Part shown: piece after piece, positions 51,903-62,390 of the stretch
Layout: every line of letters begins with the position of its first letter
Numbering within the stretch: the first letter of the stretch is position 1
Assembly (NCBI RefSeq): GCF_003324185.1
Contig: NZ_PXUP01000003.1
Coordinates: 62,001 to 126,000 of the forward strand
DNA length: 64,000 bases
From: Faecalibacterium prausnitzii
GTDB taxonomy: Bacteria; Bacillota; Clostridia; Oscillospirales; Ruminococcaceae
Reading direction: 5' to 3'
The notes under the pieces: model-generated
Seen by the model: the letters and a program-made list of their open reading frames with translations, nothing else
Database searches by the model: none
What the model was told of the DNA's origin: nothing
Position numbers and translations under genes: made by a program

Positions 51903-52364
51903 TCAGGTGGTTGTGTGGGGGTTGCGGCTTTCGGTCAGAACAGGCTCTACGATGAGCAGGGTGCTGTGGATCTCGGTAACGCGGCAAAGCGAACCGGGTG
52001 TGAGGGTGTCGCCGGGGGTGGCGCAGCGGGCGTTCCAGTCCACGCCGTCCAGCCGCACCCGGCCGGGGACCTCGGCAGTGACAGGGGAAAGCACGATGGC
52101 CTCCCGTCCCAGATTGCGGTCGCCGTTGGTGGCGGTATGCTTGAGCCGCAGCTTTGCCGCCAGCGGGCGGAAGGCTGCCAGACACAGGATGCTTACCACC
52201 AGAAAGACCACCGCCTGCACCCGGAACGACCCGGTGAACACGCAGCACAGCAATGCGGCGGCAGAGCCGATGGCAAACCAGATGGAGGTCATATTAAAGG
52301 TACTGGCCTCCAGTGCCAGAAAGCCCACGGCTGCAGCCAGCCAGAGAATGGGGGAGATCTGCAT
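51903..52364 (-). CDS. NfeD-like membrane protein
   Basis: Protein of 153 residues. Two or three hydrophobic segments (about 1-70) are followed by a small beta-barrel, OB-fold-like domain (LGREAIVLSPVTAEVPGRVRL, shortened here: VTAEVPGRVRLDGVDW). It is the short NfeD form without the ClpP-like domain. Ribosome binding site AGGAGG. It precedes the SPFH gene by 15 bases. Confidence 0.85.
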   Translation of the reverse strand: MQISPILWLAAAVGFLALEASTFNMTSIWFAIGSAAALLCCVFTGSFRVQAVVFLVVSILCLAAFRPLAAKLRLKHTATNGDRNLGREAIVLSPVTAEVPGRVRLDGVDWNARCATPGDTLTPGSLCRVTEIHSTLLIVEPVLTESRNPHTTT

Positions 52365-52505
52365 GGTATGTTACCTCCTTATGCTGCTATTATACGGCAT
52401 CCCCTTGGGGGAAGGTCAAGAGCTTTTTACTGGAACGTTGCACAGAAAACAAAATATAGACAAAAATGGGAAAAAAGCCCGTAAATCACTGCGCCCCACC
52501 CTGTG

Positions 52506-52547
52506 AAAAAAGTAAGTCGGGAGGCTCCGCAGAGCCTCCCGACTTAC
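52506..52547 (-). terminator. Terminator of the GH13 gene
   Basis: A perfect 16-base stem, GTAAGTCGGGAGGCTC and its complement, with a 4-base loop (52512-52547). On the minus strand TTTTTT follows. Confidence 0.85.
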
Positions 52548-52625
52548 AAATAAAGAATAGGATCCCGCTATGGATGCTCAGAGCGCAAGCGGAGAGCATT
52601 TTAAATGGTTACAGCCTCGCAGGCA

Positions 52626-54482
52626 TCACTGGATATCGTAGTAGCTGTGGTTGGGGTTATGGCCGTTTTCCTCCACCACGATGGTGAAGCCCATGGGGTT
52701 TACCTCAGTGTGCTTGCCGGAAGCCAGCGGCTCCACGATGATGTGCTCAGAACGGTTCACGATGATCTCCGCAGTCTCGGTCTTACCGATGCGCTGGTAG
52801 TGCAGAATGCCGTCCTCAGCCCGCAGCACCCGCAGTTCACCGGTGCGGAAGGCCTCGCAACTGTGGCGCAGCTGCGCCAGCTGTGCCAGCACCGGGCGCA
52901 GACGCTCCTCGTGGCTGTCCCAGCAGAAGAAGGCGCGGTTGAAGGGGTCGCGGTAGCCCTGCATCCCGATCTCGTCGCCGTAGTACAGGCAGGGCACGCC
53001 GGGCAGGGTGTAAATGATGGCATAGGCCATGCGCAGGCGCAGCATCCCTTCCTCGTAGGCTTCGCCGGTCACGCTGCGGCCGCTCTGCCACTCCCGGCCG
53101 CGTCCGTTGGCGGGCTCGTCCGCAATCACGGTCAAAGCGCGCTCGGTGTCGTGAGTGGACAAAAAGTTCAGCGCCGTGTTGATGGCAGGGGCAGGGTAGT
53201 GCTCGCAGATGGAAAGGATCTCGTTGGCGGCCTGCTGGGCGGGCTTGCCCTTTACAAAATCCAGCACGGAGTTCTTGAAGGGGTAGTTCATCACGCTGTC
53301 CAGCCCCTTGCCCAGCAGGTAGGTGCGGCGGTGGTCAAAGCCGAACTTGGTTGTGGCGTCCTCCCACACCTCGCCCAGCAAAAACTTCTCCGGGCTTACC
53401 CGCTTGACGGCGGTGCGGATCTTCTCGATGAATTCGTCCGGCAGCTCGTCGGCCACATCCAGCCGGAAACCGGCAGCACCCCGGCGCAGCCATGTGTCGA
53501 TCACGCCGCCCTCGCCGGTGATGAATTCCACAAAGGAGGGGGTCTCCTCGTTGACCTCCGGCAGGGTCTCAAAGCCCCACCAGCTGCGGTAGCCGCCCTT
53601 GTACTTGGGGTCAAAATCGTACCAGCTGCGGTAAGGGGAGTTGGGGTCGCGGTAAGCGCCGCCCTCGCCGTAGCGTCCCTCGCGGTTGAAGTACCGGCTG
53701 TCGGAGCCGGTGTGGCTGAACACACCGTCCAGCACGATGCCGATGCCGTACTTGGCGGCCTCGCGGCAGAGTACCTCAAACTCCTCGTTGGTGCCCAGCA
53801 GCGGGTCCACGTTCAGGTAGTCGGCGGTGTTGTAGCGGTGGTTGGAGTGTGCCTCAAAGATGGGGTTCAGGTACAGGTAATCCACGCCCATCTCCCGCAG
53901 GTAGGGGAGTTTGATGCGGATGCCCTCCAGATCACCGCCGAAGTAGTCCTCGTTCAGGTGGCCGCCAGTCTCGTTGGGCTGCCAGAAGGGTTCGGCGTGC
54001 TTATCGGCCTGATACAGCCGGTCCGGGAAGGGCATGGGCTTGTTCTCGATGCCCTCGCAGAACCGGTCCGGGAAGATCTGGTAGAACACCTTGCCTTTAA
54101 TGCACTCCGGCGTCTGGAAATCCGGCTCGTAGACCGTGATCTGCCAGCTTTCACCCTCCTGCCAGCTGACCACGCCGCAGTTATCGGCCCCGCGCACGAT
54201 GCGGCGGAAGTCAGTATACAGGTCAAAGTAATAGAAGTATAAGCCCGGGTCGCCCAGCACAACATCCACCGAAAAGTGGTTCTGGTGAGGCGTCTGGCCG
54301 TCAAATTTCATGCGGTAGTGCACGGGCACATCGTATTTGCCCTCCTTTTGCAGCACAAGGTGCGGGTCCACATAGCCCAGTTCCTCGGGGATGCACAGGG
54401 ACAGGTGCACGGTCTGCCCGGCGCGCACGGCACCAAAGGGCTGCTTAAAGTAGGGGTCGTAGCTGTTGAACAGACAAGACAA
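52626..54482 (-). CDS. GH13 alpha-amylase family enzyme, neopullulanase/cyclomaltodextrinase type
   Basis: Protein of 618 residues without a signal peptide, so probably cytoplasmic. An N-terminal beta-sandwich (about 1-125) is followed by the GH13 barrel. Catalytic segments are GFRLDVADE (nucleophile Asp), LLGEVWED (acid Glu) and FLSTHDTER (third Asp). It would shorten imported maltodextrins or glycogen. The TTG start has AAAGGA about 9 bases upstream. It lies after glgP in the same direction but behind a terminator. Its TTG start may lower translation. Confidence 0.9.
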   Translation of the reverse strand: MSCLFNSYDPYFKQPFGAVRAGQTVHLSLCIPEELGYVDPHLVLQKEGKYDVPVHYRMKFDGQTPHQNHFSVDVVLGDPGLYFYYFDLYTDFRRIVRGADNCGVVSWQEGESWQITVYEPDFQTPECIKGKVFYQIFPDRFCEGIENKPMPFPDRLYQADKHAEPFWQPNETGGHLNEDYFGGDLEGIRIKLPYLREMGVDYLYLNPIFEAHSNHRYNTADYLNVDPLLGTNEEFEVLCREAAKYGIGIVLDGVFSHTGSDSRYFNREGRYGEGGAYRDPNSPYRSWYDFDPKYKGGYRSWWGFETLPEVNEETPSFVEFITGEGGVIDTWLRRGAAGFRLDVADELPDEFIEKIRTAVKRVSPEKFLLGEVWEDATTKFGFDHRRTYLLGKGLDSVMNYPFKNSVLDFVKGKPAQQAANEILSICEHYPAPAINTALNFLSTHDTERALTVIADEPANGRGREWQSGRSVTGEAYEEGMLRLRMAYAIIYTLPGVPCLYYGDEIGMQGYRDPFNRAFFCWDSHEERLRPVLAQLAQLRHSCEAFRTGELRVLRAEDGILHYQRIGKTETAEIIVNRSEHIIVEPLASGKHTEVNPMGFTIVVEENGHNPNHSYYDIQ

Positions 54483-54500
54483 AAAAGATCGTCCTTTCTC

Positions 54501-54538
54501 AAAAAAGCCCCGGCGGGCGAAATGCCACCGGGGCTTTG
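54501..54538 (-). terminator. Terminator of glgP
   Basis: AAAGCCCCGGTGG and CGCCGGGGCTTT form the stem, followed by TTTTG on the minus strand, 19 bases after the glgP stop. Confidence 0.8.
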
Positions 54539-54556
54539 CGGCTTTACAGGGGAAAA

Positions 54557-56962
54557 TTACTTGCCCATGGGCACGGGGGAAGCGTACCAGATATCGCGGG
54601 CGTAGTCCAGCACGGCGCGGTCTGCGCTGAAGATGCCGCTGTTGGCAATGTTCTTCAGGCTCATGCGGGCCCAGGTCTCGCGGTCAGCATACAGCTTCTG
54701 CAGGTCGGCCTGTGCACGGCGGTAGTCCTTGAAGTCGGCCATGACCATGTACGGGTCGCTGCTGCGCAGGTTCTCGGTGACCTCGTGGAAGTTCTCGCCG
54801 TTCCAGCCGCGCTCCAGGAAGTTCAGGGCGCTGTTGGCAACGTCGTCGCCCATGATAAAGGCGTTGGGGTGGTAGCCCACCCGCTTCAGGTTGTTCACCT
54901 CAGGGGTCAGCATACCGAAGATCAGCTCGTTCTCCTTGCCGGCAGCATCGGCGATCTCCACGTTTGCACCGTCCAGAGTGCCCAGCGTGATTGCACCGTT
55001 CAGCATGAACTTCATGTTGCCGGTACCGGAAGCCTCGGTGCCTGCCAGAGAGATCTGCTCAGAAACCTCGGCAGCGGGCATCAGGTGCTCGCTCAGGGAG
55101 ACGCAGTACTCTTCCAGATACACCACGCGCAGCTTGTCGCGCACAGCGGGGTCATTGTTGATCAGATCGCCCAGCTTGCAGATCGTGCGGATCATCTGCT
55201 TTGCCATGTAGTAGCCGGGAGCAGCCTTTGCGCCGAAGATGTAGGTCTTGGGGATAAAGTCGGCGTTGGGGTTCTCCTTCAGGTACAGGTACTGTGCAGC
55301 GATGTTCAGCGCATTCAGGTGCTGACGCTTGTACTCGTGCATACGCTTGACCTGGCAGTCAAAGATAGAATTGGGGTCGATGACCTGACCGGTGCTCTTT
55401 GCCAGATAGCTTGCAAAGTCCTTCTTGTTGGCCAGCTTGATCTCGTTCAGCTTCTTCAGCACGGTCTTGTCGTCGGCGTACTTGTTCAGCTTGGTCAGAT
55501 CAGAAGCATCGTGCTTGTAGCCGTCGCCGATGGTCTCGTCCAGCAGCTTGCACAGGCCGGGGTTAGAGGCCAGCAGCCAGCGGCGGTATGCAATGCCGTT
55601 GGTCACGTTCTTAAAGGCGTTGGGCTTGAACAGGTAGTAATCGTGGAAAACGCTCTCCTTGATGATCTCACTGTGCAGCTTGGAAACGCCGTTGATGCTG
55701 TTGGCGGTGTAGGCGCAGATATTGGCCATGCGCACCTGATTGTCGCCGATCAGTGCCATGTAGTCGATCTTGCCCTGATCGCCGGGGAAGGCCTTTGCCA
55801 GCTCCTCGCGGGCGCGGCGGTCCATCTCCACCACGATCTGGTAGATGCGGGGCAGGGTCATCTTGAAGATGTCCACGTTCCACTTCTCCAGAGCCTCGGC
55901 CATAACGGTGTGGTTGGTGTAGGAGAACACCTTCTGGCAGATGCTGAAGGCCTTGTCCCAGTCAAAGCCGCACTCATCCAGCAGGATGCGCATCATCTCG
56001 GGGATGGCCAGCGTGGGGTGGGTGTCGTTCAGCTGGATAGCGACCTTGTCGGGCAGGTTCTCCAGCGTAGCGTAGCTGGACAGGTGGTTCTGCACGATAT
56101 CGCCGATAGAAGCAGCGGACAGGAAGTACTGCTGACGCAGGCGCAGGATCTTGCCCTCAACGTGGTTATCGTTGGGGTACAGCACCTTGGAGATGAGCTC
56201 AGCGTTGGCGTTCTTGCTCATAGCAGTGTTGTAGTTGCCCAGAGAGAAGCTGGACATATCAAAGTCCGGGGCCTTTGCCTGCCACAGACGCAGCTTTGCA
56301 ACGCCCTTTCCATCGTAGCCCTGCACATACATATCGGAGGGAATGGCCATGACGCTGTTGTAGTTGGTGTGCTGGATGTAGTGGAAGCCGTTGTCCCAGT
56401 TCTCGTGGATCTCGCCGTCAAAGCGGATCTCCACAGCCTGATCCGGGTGGCTCTTCAGCCACACCTGACCGCCGGGCAGCCAGTTGTCGGCGCGCTCCTG
56501 CTGCCAGCCGTCCACGATCTTCTGCTTGAAGATGCCGTACTCGTACAGGATGGAGTAGCCGGTGCCGCAGATATCGGTGGTGGCCATGCCGTCCAGATAG
56601 CAGGCAGCCAGACGGCCCAGACCGCCGTTGCCAAGGCCTGCATCGGGCTCTTCCTCAAAAATGCTGTCCAGATTGATGTCGGCGTCGGCCAGTGCCTTCT
56701 TGGCAACCTCGTCCAGACCCAGATTGAACAGGCTCATCTTCAGGCTGCGGCCCATCAAGAACTCCATGCAGAGGTAGTAGACCTGCTTGGTGCCGGTGCC
56801 GATGGCCTTGGACTGGAACTTTTTGTGGTTCTCGCTCATCATCTGACGGCAGATCAGAGCCAGAGAACGGTAGATCTGCTGGTTGGAGGCAACATTCAGC
56901 TCCACACCGTACTCACTGGTGAGCTTGTCCTGAAGAATTTTGCCAAATTCTTTTGATGTCAT
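54557..56962 (-). CDS. glgP: Glycogen/maltodextrin phosphorylase
   Basis: PLP enzyme of 801 residues that releases glucose-1-phosphate from alpha-1,4-glucans. The PLP lysine segment is EASGTGNMKFMLNGA. The N-terminal region has DAGLGNGGLGRLAACYLDG. Length and motifs match GlgP. The minus-strand promoter is 105 bases upstream. Glycogen synthesis genes are not in the window. Confidence 0.96.
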   Translation of the reverse strand: MTSKEFGKILQDKLTSEYGVELNVASNQQIYRSLALICRQMMSENHKKFQSKAIGTGTKQVYYLCMEFLMGRSLKMSLFNLGLDEVAKKALADADINLDSIFEEEPDAGLGNGGLGRLAACYLDGMATTDICGTGYSILYEYGIFKQKIVDGWQQERADNWLPGGQVWLKSHPDQAVEIRFDGEIHENWDNGFHYIQHTNYNSVMAIPSDMYVQGYDGKGVAKLRLWQAKAPDFDMSSFSLGNYNTAMSKNANAELISKVLYPNDNHVEGKILRLRQQYFLSAASIGDIVQNHLSSYATLENLPDKVAIQLNDTHPTLAIPEMMRILLDECGFDWDKAFSICQKVFSYTNHTVMAEALEKWNVDIFKMTLPRIYQIVVEMDRRAREELAKAFPGDQGKIDYMALIGDNQVRMANICAYTANSINGVSKLHSEIIKESVFHDYYLFKPNAFKNVTNGIAYRRWLLASNPGLCKLLDETIGDGYKHDASDLTKLNKYADDKTVLKKLNEIKLANKKDFASYLAKSTGQVIDPNSIFDCQVKRMHEYKRQHLNALNIAAQYLYLKENPNADFIPKTYIFGAKAAPGYYMAKQMIRTICKLGDLINNDPAVRDKLRVVYLEEYCVSLSEHLMPAAEVSEQISLAGTEASGTGNMKFMLNGAITLGTLDGANVEIADAAGKENELIFGMLTPEVNNLKRVGYHPNAFIMGDDVANSALNFLERGWNGENFHEVTENLRSSDPYMVMADFKDYRRAQADLQKLYADRETWARMSLKNIANSGIFSADRAVLDYARDIWYASPVPMGK

Positions 56963-57066
56963 AGTGTGCTCCTATCCGCATAAGCGTTTGCTTTGCTAAA
57001 ATAATTGAGTAGATAATAGCAGCAGAAACGTTCCCTCTTTCGCCCGGCTGCCAACATAACAAAGTT

Positions 57067-57095
57067 ATTATAATATGAACGATTTATAAATGCAA
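57067..57095 (-). promoter_or_regulatory. Promoter of glgP
   Basis: On the minus strand TTGCAT (57090-57095), a 17-base spacer and a perfect TATAAT (57067-57072). Bases 56963-57060 form a leader without a clear structure. Confidence 0.65.
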
Positions 57096-57199
57096 GGAAA
57101 CAGGCGCTTTTTTTCCGTAACTGCTATTTTTTCAGGCCACTTTCTGACAAATATGCCGAAATTTCAAAAATTCCACTTTTTCTTGCGGCGTATTTATAT

Positions 57200-57386
57200 T
57201 ATAATAGAAGGCAGAACTGAGCCGCGAAACGTTTTTCGGGGAGTAATTCCGGCAGTAATGGCACAGGAAACTCCGCCGAAACGTTTTCGGAAGCCGAAAC
57301 GTTACCGGGAACGATACCGAATCCCGGTAAGATGCAGAACAAACGGCCTTGCGCCGTACAGATACAGGAAAAAAGGGGAAAACACC
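57200..57386 (+). promoter_or_regulatory. Leader of zapA with repeated GAAACGTT motifs
   Basis: A TATAAT at 57200-57205 (weak -35) probably starts this transcript. The leader then holds three copies of GAAACGTT (57226, 57278, 57296); the second sits in the palindrome CCGAAACGTTTTCGG (57276-57290). A perfect 9-base inverted repeat, TTACCGGGA and TCCCGGTAA, lies at 57302-57330. The roughly 180-base region looks structured. I cannot assign it to a known RNA family. Confidence 0.4.
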
Positions 57387-57851
57387 ATGGTAAACAAGGT
57401 AAGGGTCAACATCGCGGGCACACCGTATGCCATCGCCACCACAGATTCGGAAAAATACATCCTGGGTCTTGCCAAAAAGCTGGACGAGGACATCACAAAG
57501 CTGCTGGACACCAACGATAACCTCTCGGTGACCAAGGCGGCGGTGTTCTGCGCGATGGATTATCTGGACGAATACCGCAAGAGCACCGGCAGCGCCGAGA
57601 ATATGCGCAGTCAGATCCAGGACTACATTGCAGATGCAGCCCGGGCAAAGCTGGCTGAGGACAAGGCACTGGCGGAAAACGCCGTGCTGCGCCGGGAAGC
57701 TGCCGCCCTGCGGGAGCAGCTGGCCAAGGAGCGCCAGCGCGAGACCCGCCGGGAGGAGCGCGCCGCCCGCGCTGCGGCAGAGACGGAACGGGAGCAGCCC
57801 GCCCCGGAAGCCCCGGCGGCAGACAGTGCGCAGACAGACGAGACCAACTGA
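57387..57851 (+). CDS. zapA: Cell division protein ZapA
   Basis: Protein of 154 residues that binds FtsZ and stabilises the division ring. The ZapA domain (about 1-85) is recognisable from KVRVNIAGTPYAIATTDSEKY and the helix around VTKAAVFCAMDYLDEY. A long charged Arg/Glu/Ala coiled coil and an acidic tail extend it beyond the usual 80-100 residues. The ATG at 57387 has AAAAGGGG about 9 bases upstream. The U32 gene follows after 36 bases. Confidence 0.85.
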   Translation: MVNKVRVNIAGTPYAIATTDSEKYILGLAKKLDEDITKLLDTNDNLSVTKAAVFCAMDYLDEYRKSTGSAENMRSQIQDYIADAARAKLAEDKALAENAVLRREAAALREQLAKERQRETRREERAARAAAETEREQPAPEAPAADSAQTDETN

Positions 57852-57887
57852 ACGCACCTTATATAAATAGAAGTCAGAAGGAGAACT

Positions 57888-59957
57888 ATGGCAAGGATCG
57901 AAATCTTAGCCCCGGTGGGCAGTGAAGAAATGCTCCGCGCTGCGGTGTTCAGCGGCGCGGACGCAGTATATCTGGGCTTTTCGGGCTTCAACGCCCGCAC
58001 GGGTGCCGGCAACTTTGATGCAGACAGCCTGCAGGAGGCCGTGCGCTTCTGCCACGCCCGGGGCGTGGCGGTGCACGTTGCGCTGAATACGACCGTGTAT
58101 GGCACCGAGCTGCCTGCGCTGGAGCAGGCTATCCGCGCGGTAGCAGCCAGCGGCGCGGATGCAGTTATCTGTCAGGATCTGGCAGTGGCTACTTTAATTG
58201 GTAAAATTGCCCCGCAGCTGCCCCGGCACGGCTCCACCCAGATGAGCGTCCACACCCTGCAGGGTGCACTGGAGCTGAAAGAGCTGGGCTTTACCCGGGT
58301 GGTGCTGGCGCGTGAGCTGAGCCTGCCCGAGGTGGAGCACATCACAAAGCACTGCGGCATTGAGACCGAGTGCTTCATCCACGGTGCGCTGTGCATGAGC
58401 GTGAGCGGCCAGTGCTATATGTCCGCCTTTCTGGGCGGGCGCAGCGGCAACCGCGGTTCCTGTGCGGGCCCCTGCCGTCTGCCCTTTGAAGCCAATGCCC
58501 TGCCGGAAGGCAAGCCCGGACGGCTGCACCACCTCTCCCTTAAGGACAACTCTGCCATCGATAAGCTGGACAAGCTGCAGGCGCTTGGCGTAGCATCGGC
58601 AAAGATCGAGGGTCGTCTGCGCACGCCGGAGTATGTGGCAGCGGCGGTCAGTGCCTGTCTGGCAGGCCGCGAGGGCCGCGCCTACGACCGCGACCTGCTG
58701 AAGAACGCCTTCAGCCGCTCCGGTTTCACCTCCGGCTATCTGGACGGAAAAATCGACGGTACCATGTTCGGTGTGCGCAGCGAGGCCGATGCCGAGCTGA
58801 CCAAAAAGACCCTGCCCATGCTGCGCGAGCTTTACCGCCGCGAGCGCTCCCGCGTGCCGGTGCAGATGAAACTGGAGATCGAGGAGGGCGGCGAAAAGCT
58901 GACCGTTACCGATGCCGACGGCAACAAAGCCTTTGCCTATGGGGATGCCGAGCCGCAGCCCGCCCGCACCGACCCCACCGAGAGCCTGAACCGCAGCCTG
59001 ACAAAGACCGGCGGCACCCCCTTTACGGCGGAGAAGATCACTGTGGAAATGGACGGCGGGCCGTGGTTCATCCCCGGCAGTGCCGTGAACGAGCTGCGCC
59101 GGGAGGCACTGGATGCCCTGCTCAAAAAGCGGGAGGCGCTGCGTCCTTGGCCCACCACCGAGGAGCACGTCGCCGCCCTGCCGCAGCGCACTCTGCCGCC
59201 CCGCCGCACCCTGCGTGCCCGGTTCGAGCGCTGGGAACAGGTGCCGGAGCGGGCACTTGACGGGGTGGAATGTCTCATTCTTCCCATTGCGCAGGCCGAC
59301 CGTGTGCCCCGGGAGTGGCGGGCAAAGACCCTTCTGGAGCTGCCACGGGTCATGTTTGGTGCGCTGGAACAGGACACTGCCCGCCGCATTGCTGCCACGC
59401 AGGACGCGGGCTTTGCCGGATACGAGGTCAGCAACATCGCCCATCTGCGGCTGTGCCGCGGCCTGCCCATGACCGGCGGCTTTGGACTGAACATCACCAA
59501 CAATGTGGCAGCACAGTTCTATGCAGAGCAGGGACTTTCCAGCCTGCTCATCCTGCCGGAGGTGAAAGATAGCGATATTGCGTCTATTGCACCCGCCCGG
59601 AACGGTAAACCGGTGCCCACCGGCGTAATGATCTACGGCCATATGCCGCTGATGCTTACCCGCGCCTGTCCGCTGCAAAATATCCACGACTGTGCTCACT
59701 GCGACAAGACCGGCGTGCTGACCGACCGCAAGGCCAAAAAGTTCCCGGTGCGGTGCGGCCTTGGGGTGCGCACCATCTATAACCCGGTGCCTATCTACAT
59801 GGGCGATAAGCCCGGCGCACTGGCGGTGGACTATGGCGTGGCCTACTTTACGCTGGAATCCCGCGAGAAAGCGGCGCAGATCTTGGACAGCATCCGCACC
59901 CACGCCCCCTTTGAGGGCGATTTTACCCGCGGTCTGTATTTTAAAGGAACGAACTGA
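57888..59957 (+). CDS. U32 family protein (RNA hydroxylation type) with DUF3656-like region
   Basis: Protein of 689 residues. It opens IEILAPVGSEEMLRAA, and the U32 signature is ECFIHGALCMSVSGQC, followed by NRGSCAGPCR with cysteines that in relatives hold an iron-sulfur cluster. Relatives such as RlhA and TrhP hydroxylate rRNA or tRNA, though older annotation says collagenase-like peptidase. The C-terminal half (about 390-689) matches the longer form. The ATG has AAGGAG upstream. It is 33 bases before dut. Confidence 0.9.
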   Translation: MARIEILAPVGSEEMLRAAVFSGADAVYLGFSGFNARTGAGNFDADSLQEAVRFCHARGVAVHVALNTTVYGTELPALEQAIRAVAASGADAVICQDLAVATLIGKIAPQLPRHGSTQMSVHTLQGALELKELGFTRVVLARELSLPEVEHITKHCGIETECFIHGALCMSVSGQCYMSAFLGGRSGNRGSCAGPCRLPFEANALPEGKPGRLHHLSLKDNSAIDKLDKLQALGVASAKIEGRLRTPEYVAAAVSACLAGREGRAYDRDLLKNAFSRSGFTSGYLDGKIDGTMFGVRSEADAELTKKTLPMLRELYRRERSRVPVQMKLEIEEGGEKLTVTDADGNKAFAYGDAEPQPARTDPTESLNRSLTKTGGTPFTAEKITVEMDGGPWFIPGSAVNELRREALDALLKKREALRPWPTTEEHVAALPQRTLPPRRTLRARFERWEQVPERALDGVECLILPIAQADRVPREWRAKTLLELPRVMFGALEQDTARRIAATQDAGFAGYEVSNIAHLRLCRGLPMTGGFGLNITNNVAAQFYAEQGLSSLLILPEVKDSDIASIAPARNGKPVPTGVMIYGHMPLMLTRACPLQNIHDCAHCDKTGVLTDRKAKKFPVRCGLGVRTIYNPVPIYMGDKPGALAVDYGVAYFTLESREKAAQILDSIRTHAPFEGDFTRGLYFKGTN

Positions 59958-59989
59958 CGAAAGCAGAAAAAACGAAACGAGGTTATACG

Positions 59990-60436
59990 ATGGAACCCAT
60001 CACTGTAAAATATAAGGTACTGGATGCCCGGGCAAAAGTGCCCGCCTATGCCACCCCCGGCGCAGCTGCCGCTGACCTGTGCGCTGTGCTGGACGCACCA
60101 CTGACCGTTGCCCCCATGCAGCGGGTGCTGGTGCCCACCGGCCTTGCCATCGAGCTGCCCGGCGCCCATAGTGTGGCGCTGGTGTATGCCCGCAGCGGCT
60201 TGTCCATCAAGCACGGCCTGTGCATGGCCAACGGCGTGGGTGTGGTGGACAGCGACTACCGCGGCGAGCTGAAGGTGCCCATGGTCAATCTGGGTGCCGA
60301 GGCTTATACCATTCAGCCCGGCGAGCGGGTAGCGCAGCTGTGCATCGCCCCGGTGTACACCGCCGCCTTTGTGCCAGCCGAGGAGCTGGGCGACACCCAG
60401 CGCGGTGTGGGCGGCTTTGGCTCTACCGGAAAATAA
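59990..60436 (+). CDS. dut: dUTP diphosphatase
   Basis: Trimeric dUTPase of 148 residues, removes dUTP and supplies dUMP for thymidylate. The conserved motifs are present: AADLCAV, ARSGLSIKHG, GVVDSDYRGEL, PGERVAQLCI and the C-terminal GVGGFGSTG. Ribosome binding site AACGAGG. A composite repeat follows before maf. Confidence 0.96.
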   Translation: MEPITVKYKVLDARAKVPAYATPGAAAADLCAVLDAPLTVAPMQRVLVPTGLAIELPGAHSVALVYARSGLSIKHGLCMANGVGVVDSDYRGELKVPMVNLGAEAYTIQPGERVAQLCIAPVYTAAFVPAEELGDTQRGVGGFGSTGK

Positions 60437-60557
60437 CCCTCTTCGTCAATGCTTCGCATTGACACCCGAGAGGGGAGAATTTAAAAGAGTAAACCGATTG
60501 ATGAAAAAAGCTCTCCCCTTCGGGAGAGCGGTCACCGCAGGTGACTGAGAGGGTTTT
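60437..60557 (+). repeat. Composite intergenic repeat between dut and maf
   Basis: Three perfect hairpins in a row: GTCAATGC-TTC-GCATTGAC (60445-60463), GCTCTCCC-CTTC-GGGAGAGC (60510-60529) and GTCACC-GCA-GGTGAC (60531-60545). The outer CCCTCT and AGAGGG (60437 and 60548) can close the structure. The second part resembles a dispersed intergenic repeat common in gut Clostridia, from memory. AGAGGG at its right end is placed to serve as the ribosome binding site of maf. Confidence 0.7.
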
Positions 60558-61115
60558 ATGAATCATTTGATCTTAGCCTCTGGCAGCCCCCGCAGACGGG
60601 AGCTGCTTTCCCTGTACACCACCGATTTCACGGTCTGTGTCAGCGATTTTGATGAGAGCGCCGTCACTGCCCCCACTCCGGCGCAGCTGGTGGAGCAGCT
60701 GGCCATCGGCAAGTGCCTTGCAGTGGCAAAACAGCACCCGGATGCCGTGGTCATCGGCTGCGACACCGTGGTGGACGTGGACGGCGCTGTGTTCGGCAAG
60801 CCCCATGACGCAGAGGATGCCAAGCGGATGCTGCGCGCGCTCTCCGGCAAGACCCATCAGGTGCACACCGGCGTGTGCATTGCAAAAGGGGACAGGGCAG
60901 AGCATTTTGTGGACAGCTGCAAGGTGACCTTTTTCCCGCTGGGGGAGGAAGAAATCGCGTTCTACACTGCTACCCCGGAGCCCTACGATAAGGCCGGTGC
61001 CTATGCCATTCAGGGGCGCGCAGCCCTGTGGCTGGACCGCATCGAGGGCGACTATTACACCATTATGGGGCTGCCGGTCAGCCGCACCGTACAGACGCTG
61101 GCGCATTTTTTGTGA
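60558..61115 (+). CDS. maf: Maf-family nucleotide pyrophosphatase
   Basis: House-cleaning pyrophosphatase of 185 residues for non-canonical nucleotides such as dTTP/UTP-like or m7GTP substrates. Signature ILASGSPRRRELLSLY at the start and VVIGCDTVVDVDG in the middle; the closing segment is YYTIMGLPV. The start lies 4 bases after AGAGGG of the repeat. Maf next to mreBCD is a common order in bacteria. Confidence 0.94.
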   Translation: MNHLILASGSPRRRELLSLYTTDFTVCVSDFDESAVTAPTPAQLVEQLAIGKCLAVAKQHPDAVVIGCDTVVDVDGAVFGKPHDAEDAKRMLRALSGKTHQVHTGVCIAKGDRAEHFVDSCKVTFFPLGEEEIAFYTATPEPYDKAGAYAIQGRAALWLDRIEGDYYTIMGLPVSRTVQTLAHFL

Positions 61116-61152
61116 GAAAAATGGAAAAATGATAGAAAACTTGCCGAAACGC

Positions 61153-61181
61153 TTGAGAAATGGAGCACTTGCGGCTATAAT
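61153..61181 (+). promoter_or_regulatory. Promoter of mreB
   Basis: TTGAGA (61153-61158), a 17-base spacer and a perfect TATAAT (61176-61181), 97 bases before the mreB start. Confidence 0.7.
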
Positions 61182-61277
61182 AGAACCGTGTTATTCTGCG
61201 CAGGAGGGACTGTTTGCAGCAGACCGTCCGGCATTCTGGGATAGATTTAAGGAACGATCGTAAGGAGATTTGGAACA

Positions 61278-62300
<1,023 letters not shown>

Positions 62301-62390
62301 GAGCGGCTCTCTGCGGAGAGTGCTGCTCAGAATGCGGAAAAGTTTCAGACACAGCAGCTGTGCGTTTTTCCGCTGCAAACACTGCATCTT

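Noticed and set aside
57226-57308. CRISPR-like array from the GAAACGTT repeats
   Set aside because: Repeats are only 8-15 bases, unevenly spaced, and there are no cas genes anywhere in the window.
57200-57386. 6S RNA or another named small RNA ahead of zapA
   Set aside because: No long central bubble or other hallmark could be shown by eye, so no family name is given.
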